A stretch of 50,747 nt of DNA, taken from positions 1-50,747 of IMG/VR virus record IMGVR_UViG_3300042514_001293, one strand, 5' to 3'. Source of the stretch: a virus. The notes beneath the pieces are model-generated. The model saw only the letters and a list, made by a program, of their open reading frames with translations, had not been told where the DNA came from and ran no database searches. Below are positions 1 through 6,830 of the stretch, piece by piece. Each line of letters begins with the position of its first letter. Position 1 is the first letter of the stretch. A program made the position numbers and the translations under genes.

Positions 1-2
1 AA

Positions 3-1439
3 GTCGGTTTCGATACCTCGGTCGCTTCGCGACTGGTGGGCTACCGGAACTACTGGGCACTGTACTTCTCTAACTCGGCGATCAACTTCCCGAACGGCAC
101 CTCGCCCGACGTGGTGGGGCTGAACGAACGCGAGAAGGTCACCGGCTACTATTCGACGGAGGACGACGACCGCACGATCATGTTGACCGAGTACTTCGAG
201 CGCGTGATCCCCCGCGATGTCGGCCTCGGCGATTACCCGTTCCCCGTCTGGGTACGCCTAGCGGTCGCCGCCGACCGCACCGTGGTCTTCGGCGAGATTA
301 TGCCGTGTGCGCCCGCGACCTACTGGGCCTACAACTGCTCCGATTCTAAGGTGCTCAACAACGCCTACGCTCACGACGTGATGCCGTGGCAGGACCAGAT
401 GAGCAATATGTTCACCAACCTCCTGTTCGCGCAGAAGGCAGGCCTGATCAAGGTCATGTCGATGGATCTGGATCTCATCAACGATCCCGAGTTGGTGAAA
501 CAGATCCGCGAAATTGCCAGCGGCGAGTCGATCTACACCAAGCCCCTGCTCATTGAGTACAAGGGCGTGCAAGCCGCCGAGATGGGGCTCGATCCCCGCC
601 GGGTTATCTCGATCAACGAGACCACCGCCCTCGCCGACCCGACGCTCTACTTCCGCTCGATCCTCCAGGTGCTGTCTCTCGCTGAGCGCATGCTCGGCAC
701 CAGCGCCAATGAGTCGGCCCAGTCGGAGCCCCGCGAAATTTCCGCCACCGAATCCAGCACCATCGCTCAGTCGGTTAACACCGGCATCGGCTTCATGTCT
801 GCCGGCATCGATGAGGCGATTTCCGCCAAGAAGCGCCAGGTCTACGAAGCTCTCATCGCCTGCGGCCACAGCCGCATCGTCGTCCCGGTCGCCAACCGCT
901 ACACCAATTCCACGATCAAGGCCGCTGGGTTTGAGCCCATGACCGAGGAGCAGGAAGGCGAGGGGATGAGTGAGAACTATTCAGCCACGGTGCCCCGTCG
1001 GGTTACTGTGATGGGCGAGAAGCAGGCGCTGATGTTCGACTACAATTTCTCCGCCCGCGACGGCAGCGAACGCCCGACCGATCCAAAAGCCGCTGAGGTT
1101 TTGGTCCGACTGCTCCAGCCGTTGGTGCAGATGCCTGGCTTGGTTCAGGCCATGGGCAAGACGGGCATGTACGACTTCATGAACTCCATCATCCGTCTGT
1201 CGGGTGCGGGAGTTGACGTAAAATTTGAAACTCAGGACGGGGAAGGGGACGATATGCCTTCCGGCGATGCCGTGACCGACAACAAAGCCGAGCTTGAGCA
1301 GACCATCTCGAAGCTCATCGGAGCCATCGAGCAGGACCGCGCCGAGATCGCTGCCATCAAGCAGGCCATGGGCATGCAAGAGGCCGCGCCCCAACCGTCG
1401 GCTCCTCCGCAGGAAGCGCCGCCGCCGCCGCCGCCCTGA
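3..1439 (+). CDS. Portal protein (C-terminal part, 5' end missing)
   Basis: The frame is open to the left edge (codons read back from position 36 to position 3 without a stop), so this is the C-terminal 479 residues or so of a longer protein; the GTG at 36 is not a trustworthy start. The body is alpha/beta-rich with long helices, including AYAHDVMPWQDQMSNMF and SAGIDEAISAKKRQVYEAL, and the last 60 residues are a coiled-coil stretch ending in a Pro-rich tail (PQPSAPPQE then six prolines). Position directly before a scaffold-like gene and the major capsid gene is where podovirus portals (the dodecameric DNA entry/exit ring) lie. The call rests on context and overall style rather than on a decisive motif. 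Confidence 0.65.
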   Translation, partial: VGFDTSVASRLVGYRNYWALYFSNSAINFPNGTSPDVVGLNEREKVTGYYSTEDDDRTIMLTEYFERVIPRDVGLGDYPFPVWVRLAVAADRTVVFGEIMPCAPATYWAYNCSDSKVLNNAYAHDVMPWQDQMSNMFTNLLFAQKAGLIKVMSMDLDLINDPELVKQIREIASGESIYTKPLLIEYKGVQAAEMGLDPRRVISINETTALADPTLYFRSILQVLSLAERMLGTSANESAQSEPREISATESSTIAQSVNTGIGFMSAGIDEAISAKKRQVYEALIACGHSRIVVPVANRYTNSTIKAAGFEPMTEEQEGEGMSENYSATVPRRVTVMGEKQALMFDYNFSARDGSERPTDPKAAEVLVRLLQPLVQMPGLVQAMGKTGMYDFMNSIIRLSGAGVDVKFETQDGEGDDMPSGDAVTDNKAELEQTISKLIGAIEQDRAEIAAIKQAMGMQEAAPQPSAPPQEAPPPPPP

Positions 1440-1448
1440 TAGCACTCT

Positions 1449-2813
1449 ATGTCTGAAACCACTACCACACCCGCTGCGGAAATCACACCTCCAGCAGCCG
1501 AACCACAAGTCCCAGCAACACCTCCGCCGCCTCCGCCACCAGCGGAAGACAACAATCTGCTGAACACCATCCTCGGTCTCATCAAGCCCGAGGACAAAAA
1601 GGTGACGGTCGATCCGGTTGTTAAAAAGGAAGAGGCTCCCGCCGTCGCCAAGCCAGCCGCTCCCGAAACTCCCCCGAAGAAAATCGGAGTGAAGAAAAAG
1701 GAAGCCGCTCCCACTCCTGCTCCCGTCTCCGACGACAAGCTCGACGAAGCGGTGCGACGTGCGATGGTGAGCCACCAGGCCCAGACGCCGCCGCCCGCTG
1801 CCAAGGCACCTGATCCTGAGCCTGCCCTGCCGGACGACATCACCGCCGACGAGCGAGATGAACTCGATCTCTACAAGTTCGCCGAGTCGAAAGACCCCGC
1901 GAAAAAAGGGCTCCACGCCAAAGCCCTGAAGTTTGTCGCTGATAATAAAAAGTTCCTGGAGAAACGACTGGAGGAGGAGGGCGACGACTACGATCCCGCC
2001 AAAGATCCTCAGTACAAAAAGTTTCTCGATGCCAACGAACCGAAGCTATCTCAGACCGAGAAGCGTCGGTTCATGATCCAGCGGGAGACCGCCGGACTCA
2101 AAGAGGAAGCGTACGAGAGAGCCCGCAGCGAACTCATGCCCGAGATCGAAGCGACGAAAAAGAAGCTCCTCGAGATCGAGGAGAACCCGAAGATCCACTC
2201 GCGGCTCAGTTCGTACAGCGATGAACTCGCGTCGGTCATGCCCGAAGAGGTCGTCACCTACTGGAAACAGAACAACAAGGACTTCGCCAAGATGAAGGCG
2301 CAGTTCCCGATTGAACACGACGCGGTCGTCGCCTCGGTCAGCGGGGCGATCAAAGTTGCCCAGGAATTTCTGAAGATGAGATCGGGTCTCACTGACTTCA
2401 AGCAGAGCAGCCCCGAGCACGACTACATGCTCAAGTTCGTCGACAGCCAGGCCAAGGTCTTCGACTCTCGTGGCGGCGACGCTCGCGTGCGCGACGGCAA
2501 ACAGTTCGCCCACCCCTACCAGATGAAGCCCGGGATGGAGCGGACCCACTGGACCTTCGACAACGAGGACATCCTCGGGATGCTGAAATACCAAGCGGCC
2601 CGAGAGGCAAATGCTCGCATCAAAGCGGAATATGGCCGCATCGATCAGGCGAACGATGCCCGTAAACGGCGCTCGTCGACACAGAAAGGTGCAGAACCTG
2701 CTGAATCTATCTCTCCCTCGATCAGCTCGGCGTCTTCACCCGGTGCCTCTCAGGCTTCCGGCGGTGGCGAAAACGGCTTGCTGGCCTCGATCCTCGGCTT
2801 CGGCACCAAATAG
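1449..2813 (+). CDS. Probable capsid scaffolding protein
   Basis: A 454-residue highly charged protein, 9 bases after the portal stop. Residues 1-33 are Ala/Pro/Thr-rich with seven prolines in a row; residues 45-120 are Lys/Ala/Pro-rich; from about 130 onward it is acidic and helical, with long Glu/Lys runs expected to form coiled coil. This composition, and its place between portal and major capsid genes, match phage scaffolding proteins, which shape the procapsid and then leave it. A short hydrophobic helix motif recurs at both ends (NLLNTILGLI at 36-45 and GLLASILGFG at the C-terminus); scaffolds often bind capsid through a C-terminal helix. No protease motif was seen. The gene is followed by an intrinsic terminator. 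Confidence 0.65.
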   Translation: MSETTTTPAAEITPPAAEPQVPATPPPPPPPAEDNNLLNTILGLIKPEDKKVTVDPVVKKEEAPAVAKPAAPETPPKKIGVKKKEAAPTPAPVSDDKLDEAVRRAMVSHQAQTPPPAAKAPDPEPALPDDITADERDELDLYKFAESKDPAKKGLHAKALKFVADNKKFLEKRLEEEGDDYDPAKDPQYKKFLDANEPKLSQTEKRRFMIQRETAGLKEEAYERARSELMPEIEATKKKLLEIEENPKIHSRLSSYSDELASVMPEEVVTYWKQNNKDFAKMKAQFPIEHDAVVASVSGAIKVAQEFLKMRSGLTDFKQSSPEHDYMLKFVDSQAKVFDSRGGDARVRDGKQFAHPYQMKPGMERTHWTFDNEDILGMLKYQAAREANARIKAEYGRIDQANDARKRRSSTQKGAEPAESISPSISSASSPGASQASGGGENGLLASILGFGTK

Positions 2814-2844
2814 TACCAAAGAGAAATCTTCCTAGAAAACACTA

Positions 2845-2879
2845 AGCCCTGCCCAGTAATTATTTGGGTAGGGCTTTTT
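2845..2879 (+). terminator. Intrinsic terminator after the scaffold gene
   Basis: Stem AGCCCTGCCCA (2845-2855) pairs with TGGGTAGGGCT (2865-2875) through one G-U pair, leaving a 9-base loop, and is followed by a T run (2875-2879). It separates portal/scaffold transcription from the capsid gene. Confidence 0.85.
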
Positions 2880-2884
2880 CGTGT

Positions 2885-2920
2885 TAGTATGCGTTGTTAA
2901 AAACTAACAACAACATACTA
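2885..2920 (+). promoter_or_regulatory. Near-perfect hairpin/dyad ending on the capsid start codon
   Basis: TAGTATG (2885-2891) is complementary to CATACTA (2914-2920), and inside it GTTGTTA (2893-2899) is complementary to TAACAAC (2905-2911). The result is a 14-bp stem with a small internal loop (C opposite AA) and a 5-base AAAAC loop. The A of the capsid ATG is the last base of the stem. As RNA it could hide or present the start codon; as DNA it could be an operator. The inner arms are also the GTTGTTA/TAACAAC half-site found before other units in this window. Confidence 0.6.
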
Positions 2921-4617
2921 TGGCACTCACCGACAAAGTTCGTATCGTCAGCATTCCTGACTCCTGCGGCGGCACCCTCACGGCTGCTTCCATCACCGGC
3001 CTCACTCCCGCCGTCCTCGCGGGCTACTCCAAGATCGAGCACGACAAAGCCCGCGTCATCGCGGAAGCCGTCGAAGCCCGCACGATTGGCGTGGTTCCCA
3101 AGACCCTGAACGACCTCCTCTTCTCGCGTATCACCGAGATCGACAAGGCCGCGCTCAACAAACGCAGCATTTCCGGTCAATCGCTGATCCTCCCGTTCAG
3201 CTACCGTAACCGCCGCACCAACCTCGGCCACGAGTACTTCAACATCTCCGCTGGTGTCGCCACCACGGGTGCGGGTACCGGGACCATCCCAGCTTCGGCT
3301 TGGGACGTGACCGTCAACGTCGGTGCTTCGCCCCGCGCTTCGGCCCTCACGGACCTCCACCGCTACTTCCTCCCCGGCGAGTACGTCTACGTCGAGAACG
3401 TGAAGAGCTCCGGTGTTGCTGGAGTCGACCGCGACAAGCGCGTCACGGCTTTCAAGATCATTGCCGCTTCCACCGTCGGTGGCGTGTGCAAGGTCACCCT
3501 CGCCGCCAACCGTACCGCCGCCTGGTGGGCTGCCTCTACCTCGCCCGAAAAAGCGATCTACCAACCGACCTTCGGCGTAGTGCATATCGGCACCAACAGC
3601 ATCGGCGACCACGAGTCCTGGTGCTACAATCAACCGAGCGACTTCAGCCGCTCGATGATCATCGACTGGCACCAGACCAGCCGGTACACGCAGTGCTACA
3701 ACGACGAATACGAGCGTATTCTCGGTGAACTGCTCTCCGGCAACGTCAACGAAGTCGAGAAGAACTACAACTGGCTCTCGATGAAAGAGCAGAACGCCCG
3801 TCAACGTAAAGTGTACGAGGACAAGTGGGCGAAGGATCTCTTCTTCGGCGATGTGATCGACGAGAAGCAGCAGAACCCCGAGCTCTACGCCCAACTTCCG
3901 CCCGTCGTCGACCCAGAAGACGGCACGGTCTACGGCTACAAAGCCCGCGCCCTCGGTCTTCGCACGCTCCTCGCCAACGAGTCCCGCGTCGTCGACAACC
4001 ACGGCGGTCCTCTCGACCTCGACATGCTCTTCTCGCTTTCGTACGAGGTCATGCGTAACCGCAAGGCCACGGGCGACAGCGTCGACGTGATCGACTGGAT
4101 GACGGACAAAGACACCGCCCAGCTCCTCAACATCGCCTTCATGGACTTCTTGAAAAAGAACTATGGAGTGTCGACGACCCAGTACGTGGAACAGGGTAAG
4201 GTTCTCGACGGCATCAAAGTCGCCTATCGCTACAATCGCTACACCTTCCCCGGTGTCGGTTTCGATATCGCGGTCTTCGTCGAAGAGTTCTTCTCCGACC
4301 GCGTCCTTGCGTTCGCCAACGGTGCCAACAGCAGCGTGGACTTCCGCGCTTCTGGCCGCTCCATCTGGCTGATCGACTGGTCTGACTTCAACATCGGCGT
4401 CGTCGCCACGGCCTCGGCCAAGCGCGAGTACAAGGGCAAAGTCACCGCTGAAGCGAACTCGCTGTTTAGCTGCGTGATCGCTCTCAACACCAAGCACTAC
4501 GATCTGCGTTCTACGACCTGGAGCACCCAGCTCGGCGATGCGGCCCGTCACTTGGTCATCGAAAACTTCAGCCTGGCTCGTCCGACGATCACGCTGAACC
4601 CGGCGGCTCCGGTCTAA
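2920..4617 (+). CDS. Major capsid protein (probable)
   Basis: A 565-residue soluble protein without signal peptide or membrane span, lying between scaffold and connector genes. It has its own leader (terminator upstream, A/C-rich leader ending CATACTATGG with no Shine-Dalgarno). The Arg/Asp-rich N-terminal region, a central stretch of charged helices (SMKEQNARQRKVYEDKWAKD) and a beta-rich C-terminus (DFNIGVVATASAKREYKGK) are compatible with an HK97-type shell subunit. At 565 residues it is longer than T7-like capsid proteins (about 345), so an inserted or decoration domain is possible, perhaps the Gly/Ala/Thr-rich part near residues 105-145. The identification rests mainly on position, size and isolated transcription. 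Confidence 0.7.
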   Translation: MALTDKVRIVSIPDSCGGTLTAASITGLTPAVLAGYSKIEHDKARVIAEAVEARTIGVVPKTLNDLLFSRITEIDKAALNKRSISGQSLILPFSYRNRRTNLGHEYFNISAGVATTGAGTGTIPASAWDVTVNVGASPRASALTDLHRYFLPGEYVYVENVKSSGVAGVDRDKRVTAFKIIAASTVGGVCKVTLAANRTAAWWAASTSPEKAIYQPTFGVVHIGTNSIGDHESWCYNQPSDFSRSMIIDWHQTSRYTQCYNDEYERILGELLSGNVNEVEKNYNWLSMKEQNARQRKVYEDKWAKDLFFGDVIDEKQQNPELYAQLPPVVDPEDGTVYGYKARALGLRTLLANESRVVDNHGGPLDLDMLFSLSYEVMRNRKATGDSVDVIDWMTDKDTAQLLNIAFMDFLKKNYGVSTTQYVEQGKVLDGIKVAYRYNRYTFPGVGFDIAVFVEEFFSDRVLAFANGANSSVDFRASGRSIWLIDWSDFNIGVVATASAKREYKGKVTAEANSLFSCVIALNTKHYDLRSTTWSTQLGDAARHLVIENFSLARPTITLNPAAPV

Positions 4618-4621
4618 CCAG

Positions 4622-4867
4622 TTGATTACCTACCGAGGCGAGACCTTCTCCGGTTATAACATTCCCAAGCTAACACCGGGCGGATCTAAAAAATCCGCCG
4701 TGTTGGCGAAGGAAGCCGGAGAGGTCCGCCTTGTTCGTTTTGGCGATCCGTTGATGACGATCAAAAAGCACATCCCGGCTCGTCGTAAAAGTTTCCGTGC
4801 CCGCCATCACTGCGAATCTCCAGGCTCTAAACTTAGTGCCCGGTATTGGTCGTGCAAAGCGTGGTAA
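4622..4867 (+). CDS. Small basic protein resembling DUF6321 phage family
   Basis: An 81-residue basic protein beginning with TTG (no ATG or GTG fits better; the capsid stop is 4 bases upstream). The pattern YRGETFSGYN...TPGGSKKSAVLAK...VRLVRFGDP...ARRKSFRARH...SARYWSCKAW matches a small family I remember from podoviruses of marine and freshwater bacteria (DUF6321): a YRG-GYN start, an RRKSFRARH centre and a C-terminal YW..K.W. Its function is unknown; position next to the capsid gene and the basic charge suggest DNA packaging, head completion or DNA contact. It lies upstream of the terminator at 4891 and so is co-transcribed with the capsid gene. Confidence 0.75.
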   Translation: MITYRGETFSGYNIPKLTPGGSKKSAVLAKEAGEVRLVRFGDPLMTIKKHIPARRKSFRARHHCESPGSKLSARYWSCKAW

Positions 4868-4890
4868 GGAGAACGTGTGGTTTATGTGGG

Positions 4891-4932
4891 ATTGGCCTCG
4901 CTGCTTTAACGGCGGCGGGGCCAATTTTCTTT
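4891..4932 (+). terminator. Intrinsic terminator after the capsid unit
   Basis: ATTGGCC (4891-4897) pairs with GGCCAAT (4919-4925). The stem extends inward through CGC/GCG and GC/GC with single mismatches around a TTTAAC loop, then runs into TTTTCTTT. It ends the capsid transcription unit. Confidence 0.8.
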
Positions 4933-4968
4933 GACACGTTTTAAATAACCAATCACACCCAGTAACAA
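4931..4968 (+). promoter_or_regulatory. TTGACA box plus spaced TAAC repeats before the 126-residue gene
   Basis: A perfect TTGACA lies at 4931-4936 just after the terminator, followed by AAATAACC (4943-4950) and AGTAACA (4961-4967), two TAAC cores 17 bases apart, and then directly the ATG at 4969. There is no convincing -10 box at standard spacing. The order (TTGAC box, TAAC-type half-sites, start codon with no Shine-Dalgarno) repeats at 5990, 19620 and 25665. Confidence 0.45.
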
Positions 4969-5349
4969 ATGACGAAGTTCTATTTCACTGAGAACACCGC
5001 CGTGGCGTTGCTGCACGCGGGGAAGAAATTTGAATTTGAACCGTTCGCATTTTACAACGCCACGAACAGTTGGTGGGGCATTCTGAAGACGGACGTGGCG
5101 GCGGATATCGCGGCGCTAGACGAGCTCGCGGCCAAGGGCCGGATCGCTGCAATCACCGAGGAGGACTACCTCCGGTACCAGCAAAAAAAAAAGAACGTGA
5201 GCGACTTGATTACCTCGATTCAGTTGAAGTCGCCGCTCGATCCCGAGCAGCCCAGCCCCGTGGCTGCCGAACCTGCGGTAGTCCCCGCACCTAAGAAGGC
5301 TACCTCTTCTGTGGAAGAAGTACTCACCCCTCGGCGCACCCGCAAATGA
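4969..5349 (+). CDS. Hypothetical virion-associated protein, 126 residues
   Basis: Residues 1-75 look folded (FYFTENTAVALLHAGKKFEFE, then acidic helices); residues 85-126 are a Pro/Ala-rich, low-complexity tail ending in RRTRK. A run of ten A at 5183-5192 encodes QKKK in the middle of the gene and is a possible slippage site. The stop overlaps the next start by 4 bases (ATGA), so translation is coupled to the connector gene. Position between capsid and connector suggests a head-completion or decoration role, but no family was recognised. Confidence 0.7.
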   Translation: MTKFYFTENTAVALLHAGKKFEFEPFAFYNATNSWWGILKTDVAADIAALDELAAKGRIAAITEEDYLRYQQKKKNVSDLITSIQLKSPLDPEQPSPVAAEPAVVPAPKKATSSVEEVLTPRRTRK

Positions 5350-5993
5350 CCTGGCTTGAATTTAATACCACCGTCCGAGTCCACCTGGTCTCGCACAACC
5401 GTCGGCAGGGTATCCAGCCCCTCATCGATATGTTGATTAAGGCTGCGGTCTGGGACTTGCAGGCATCGATCCCGTTCTACGCGTCGATGACCCGGCGTTC
5501 CATTGCCGGAACGAGCCTAAAAAACAACGGATTCTACGCTTCGGGTACCCTCCCTGCCGGATCCAAAATCAGCGACGTCTACGTGCAGGACGTGACCGAC
5601 GGCACCCTCCGGGCGCGCTTCAACATCATCACGGACAAAGCCGAATTTGAGCGCATGCAGACCGGAGAGGCGGGCGCACTCACCCACTTTTTTTACTACG
5701 TCCCGACCACGGGGGTCTTCTTCATTTCGCCCAACCCCGTGCTGAACGGCTCGATCCTGAAGATCGAGTACGCCAACAAGAAACTCGACTACGAGAACGA
5801 CGACGACGTCCTGTTCGACGAAAAGGCCGCAGAAGCGGTCTCGAGTTACGTCAATGCGCGGCTCTCGGCTCAGGTCGACCGCGACCCCGGCGTGGCCGGG
5901 ATGCACCAGAACCTGTACGTGGCGAACAAGCGGAGGCTCTACAGCGAGCTGAATGACGCGCTCCTCGTGCCAAAACAGGACAAACTTACTTGA
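5346..5993 (+). CDS. Head-tail adaptor (gp11-like tail tubular A) candidate
   Basis: A 215-residue protein coupled by ATGA overlap to the gene before it. The N-terminal helices (MTWLEFNTTVRVHL...LIDMLIKAAVWDLQASIPFY), a beta-rich middle (TRRSIAGTS, VQDVTDGTLRARF) and a C-terminal helical bundle rich in acidic residues are like phage adaptor proteins that sit under the portal; T7 gp11 is of similar size (196 residues). This is a call by context and fold style, not by a diagnostic motif. Its TGA stop overlaps the TTGACC box of the next leader. Confidence 0.5.
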   Translation: MTWLEFNTTVRVHLVSHNRRQGIQPLIDMLIKAAVWDLQASIPFYASMTRRSIAGTSLKNNGFYASGTLPAGSKISDVYVQDVTDGTLRARFNIITDKAEFERMQTGEAGALTHFFYYVPTTGVFFISPNPVLNGSILKIEYANKKLDYENDDDVLFDEKAAEAVSSYVNARLSAQVDRDPGVAGMHQNLYVANKRRLYSELNDALLVPKQDKLT

Positions 5994-6024
5994 CCGCAGG
6001 TGTTATCCGATAATAAAAGGTAAC
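5990..6024 (+). promoter_or_regulatory. TTGACC box with GTTATC-N11-GGTAAC dyad
   Basis: TTGACC at 5990-5995, then GTTATC (6002-6007), 11 bases (CGATAATAAAA) and GGTAAC (6019-6024), then AA and the GTG start at 6027. The core TGTTATCCGATA is shared base for base with the leader at 19629, and the spacing matches that of the dyad at 25679. It is a likely late promoter/operator; an AT-rich TAATAA lies about 15 bases after the TTGACC box and could serve as a -10. Confidence 0.6.
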
Positions 6025-6026
6025 AA

Positions 6027-6395
6027 GTGGCTTTCTCATTTAAATTCACTCAGGGAGACACCGCTTCGATCCGCCTAAACGTGACCGAGGATGCCTCGCC
6101 GTTCGCCGCGTACAACCTCACCGGCGGCAAACTTTACTTCACCCTCAAGGAGACCAACGACCAGAGCGACGAGGTCGCGCTGATCAAGAAGGATAGCGCC
6201 ACGGGCGGTATCACTTTCTCCAACGCTCTCACCGGAGAAGCGGTGTTGTACCTGACGGCTGCGGACACCTCGGCGTGTCCCACCGGAATCCCTCTCATCG
6301 GCGACGTTCAACTAAAAACATCGACGGGAGAAATCTTCACGGTCGCTAGCGGGAAAATCACTTTCCGCGAGCAGACTACTCGCAGGACTTCGTAA
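6027..6395 (+). CDS. Small beta-rich tail or baseplate-like protein
   Basis: A 122-residue beta-rich protein beginning FKFTQGDTASIRLNVTED, with LTGGKLYFTLKETNDQSDEVALIKKD in the middle and VQLKTSTGEIFTVASGKITF at the end. The pattern of a GDT.S..L.V start, a modification-free beta sandwich and a closing G.I.F strand resembles the N-terminal domain of baseplate upper proteins and other small phage tail proteins. The start is GTG at 6027, placed two bases after the GGTAAC half-site with no Shine-Dalgarno; no upstream alternative exists because the previous stop and the dyad intervene. Confidence 0.6.
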   Translation: MAFSFKFTQGDTASIRLNVTEDASPFAAYNLTGGKLYFTLKETNDQSDEVALIKKDSATGGITFSNALTGEAVLYLTAADTSACPTGIPLIGDVQLKTSTGEIFTVASGKITFREQTTRRTS

Positions 6396-6407
6396 CCAAA
6401 CAAACAT

Positions 6408-6809
6408 ATGGCCGGCTCAAAATCTGATTATCTCGAAAACAAAATGCTCGACCTCGTGTTGGGCAACCAGGCGTACACCCCGCCTGCCTCGCTGTACTTC
6501 GGTCTCTACACCGCGAATCCTAGTGATTCCGGTGGCGGTACCGAGGTATCTGGCAACGCCTACGCTCGCGTGGCTATCGTCAATGACTTGACGAACTTCC
6601 CCTCGGCCTCCGGCGGATCGAAGCAAAACGCTGCGTCCGTCACTTGGCCCACGGCAACTGCCGGCTGGGGCGTCGTCACGGCAGTGGGCATCCATGATGC
6701 CGCGACCGGGGGCAATCTCCTGTACTGGACGACCATCTCGTCCAAGACGATTGATTCCAACGACACCGTCTCGATTCCCGTTAATAACCTGACGATCACG
6801 GAAGACTAA
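6408..6809 (+). CDS. Phage tail protein of the Gp80-like / tail-fibre-associated family
   Basis: A 133-residue protein whose pattern is widely seen in phages: SDYLENKMLDLVLG near the start, then ASLYFGLYTANPSDSG, GTEVSGNAYARVAI, a SVTWPTATAGWG core and a closing AATGGNLLYW strand. It is predicted to be an all-beta virion component attached to the tail. The leader is AACAAACAT before ATGG. Its TAA stop (6807) is in the same frame as the next gene, with only seven sense codons between the stop and the next ATG. Confidence 0.8.
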   Translation: MAGSKSDYLENKMLDLVLGNQAYTPPASLYFGLYTANPSDSGGGTEVSGNAYARVAIVNDLTNFPSASGGSKQNAASVTWPTATAGWGVVTAVGIHDAATGGNLLYWTTISSKTIDSNDTVSIPVNNLTITED

Positions 6810-6830
6810 TCGCGGGTCTGTACATCCGCG

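Noticed and set aside
2884-4551. A 555-codon minus-strand frame opposite the capsid gene
   Set aside because: It mirrors the capsid gene in a GC-rich region and its product is Val/Asp/Gly/Arg-rich with no motif; the plus strand has a leader, terminators and a sensible protein.
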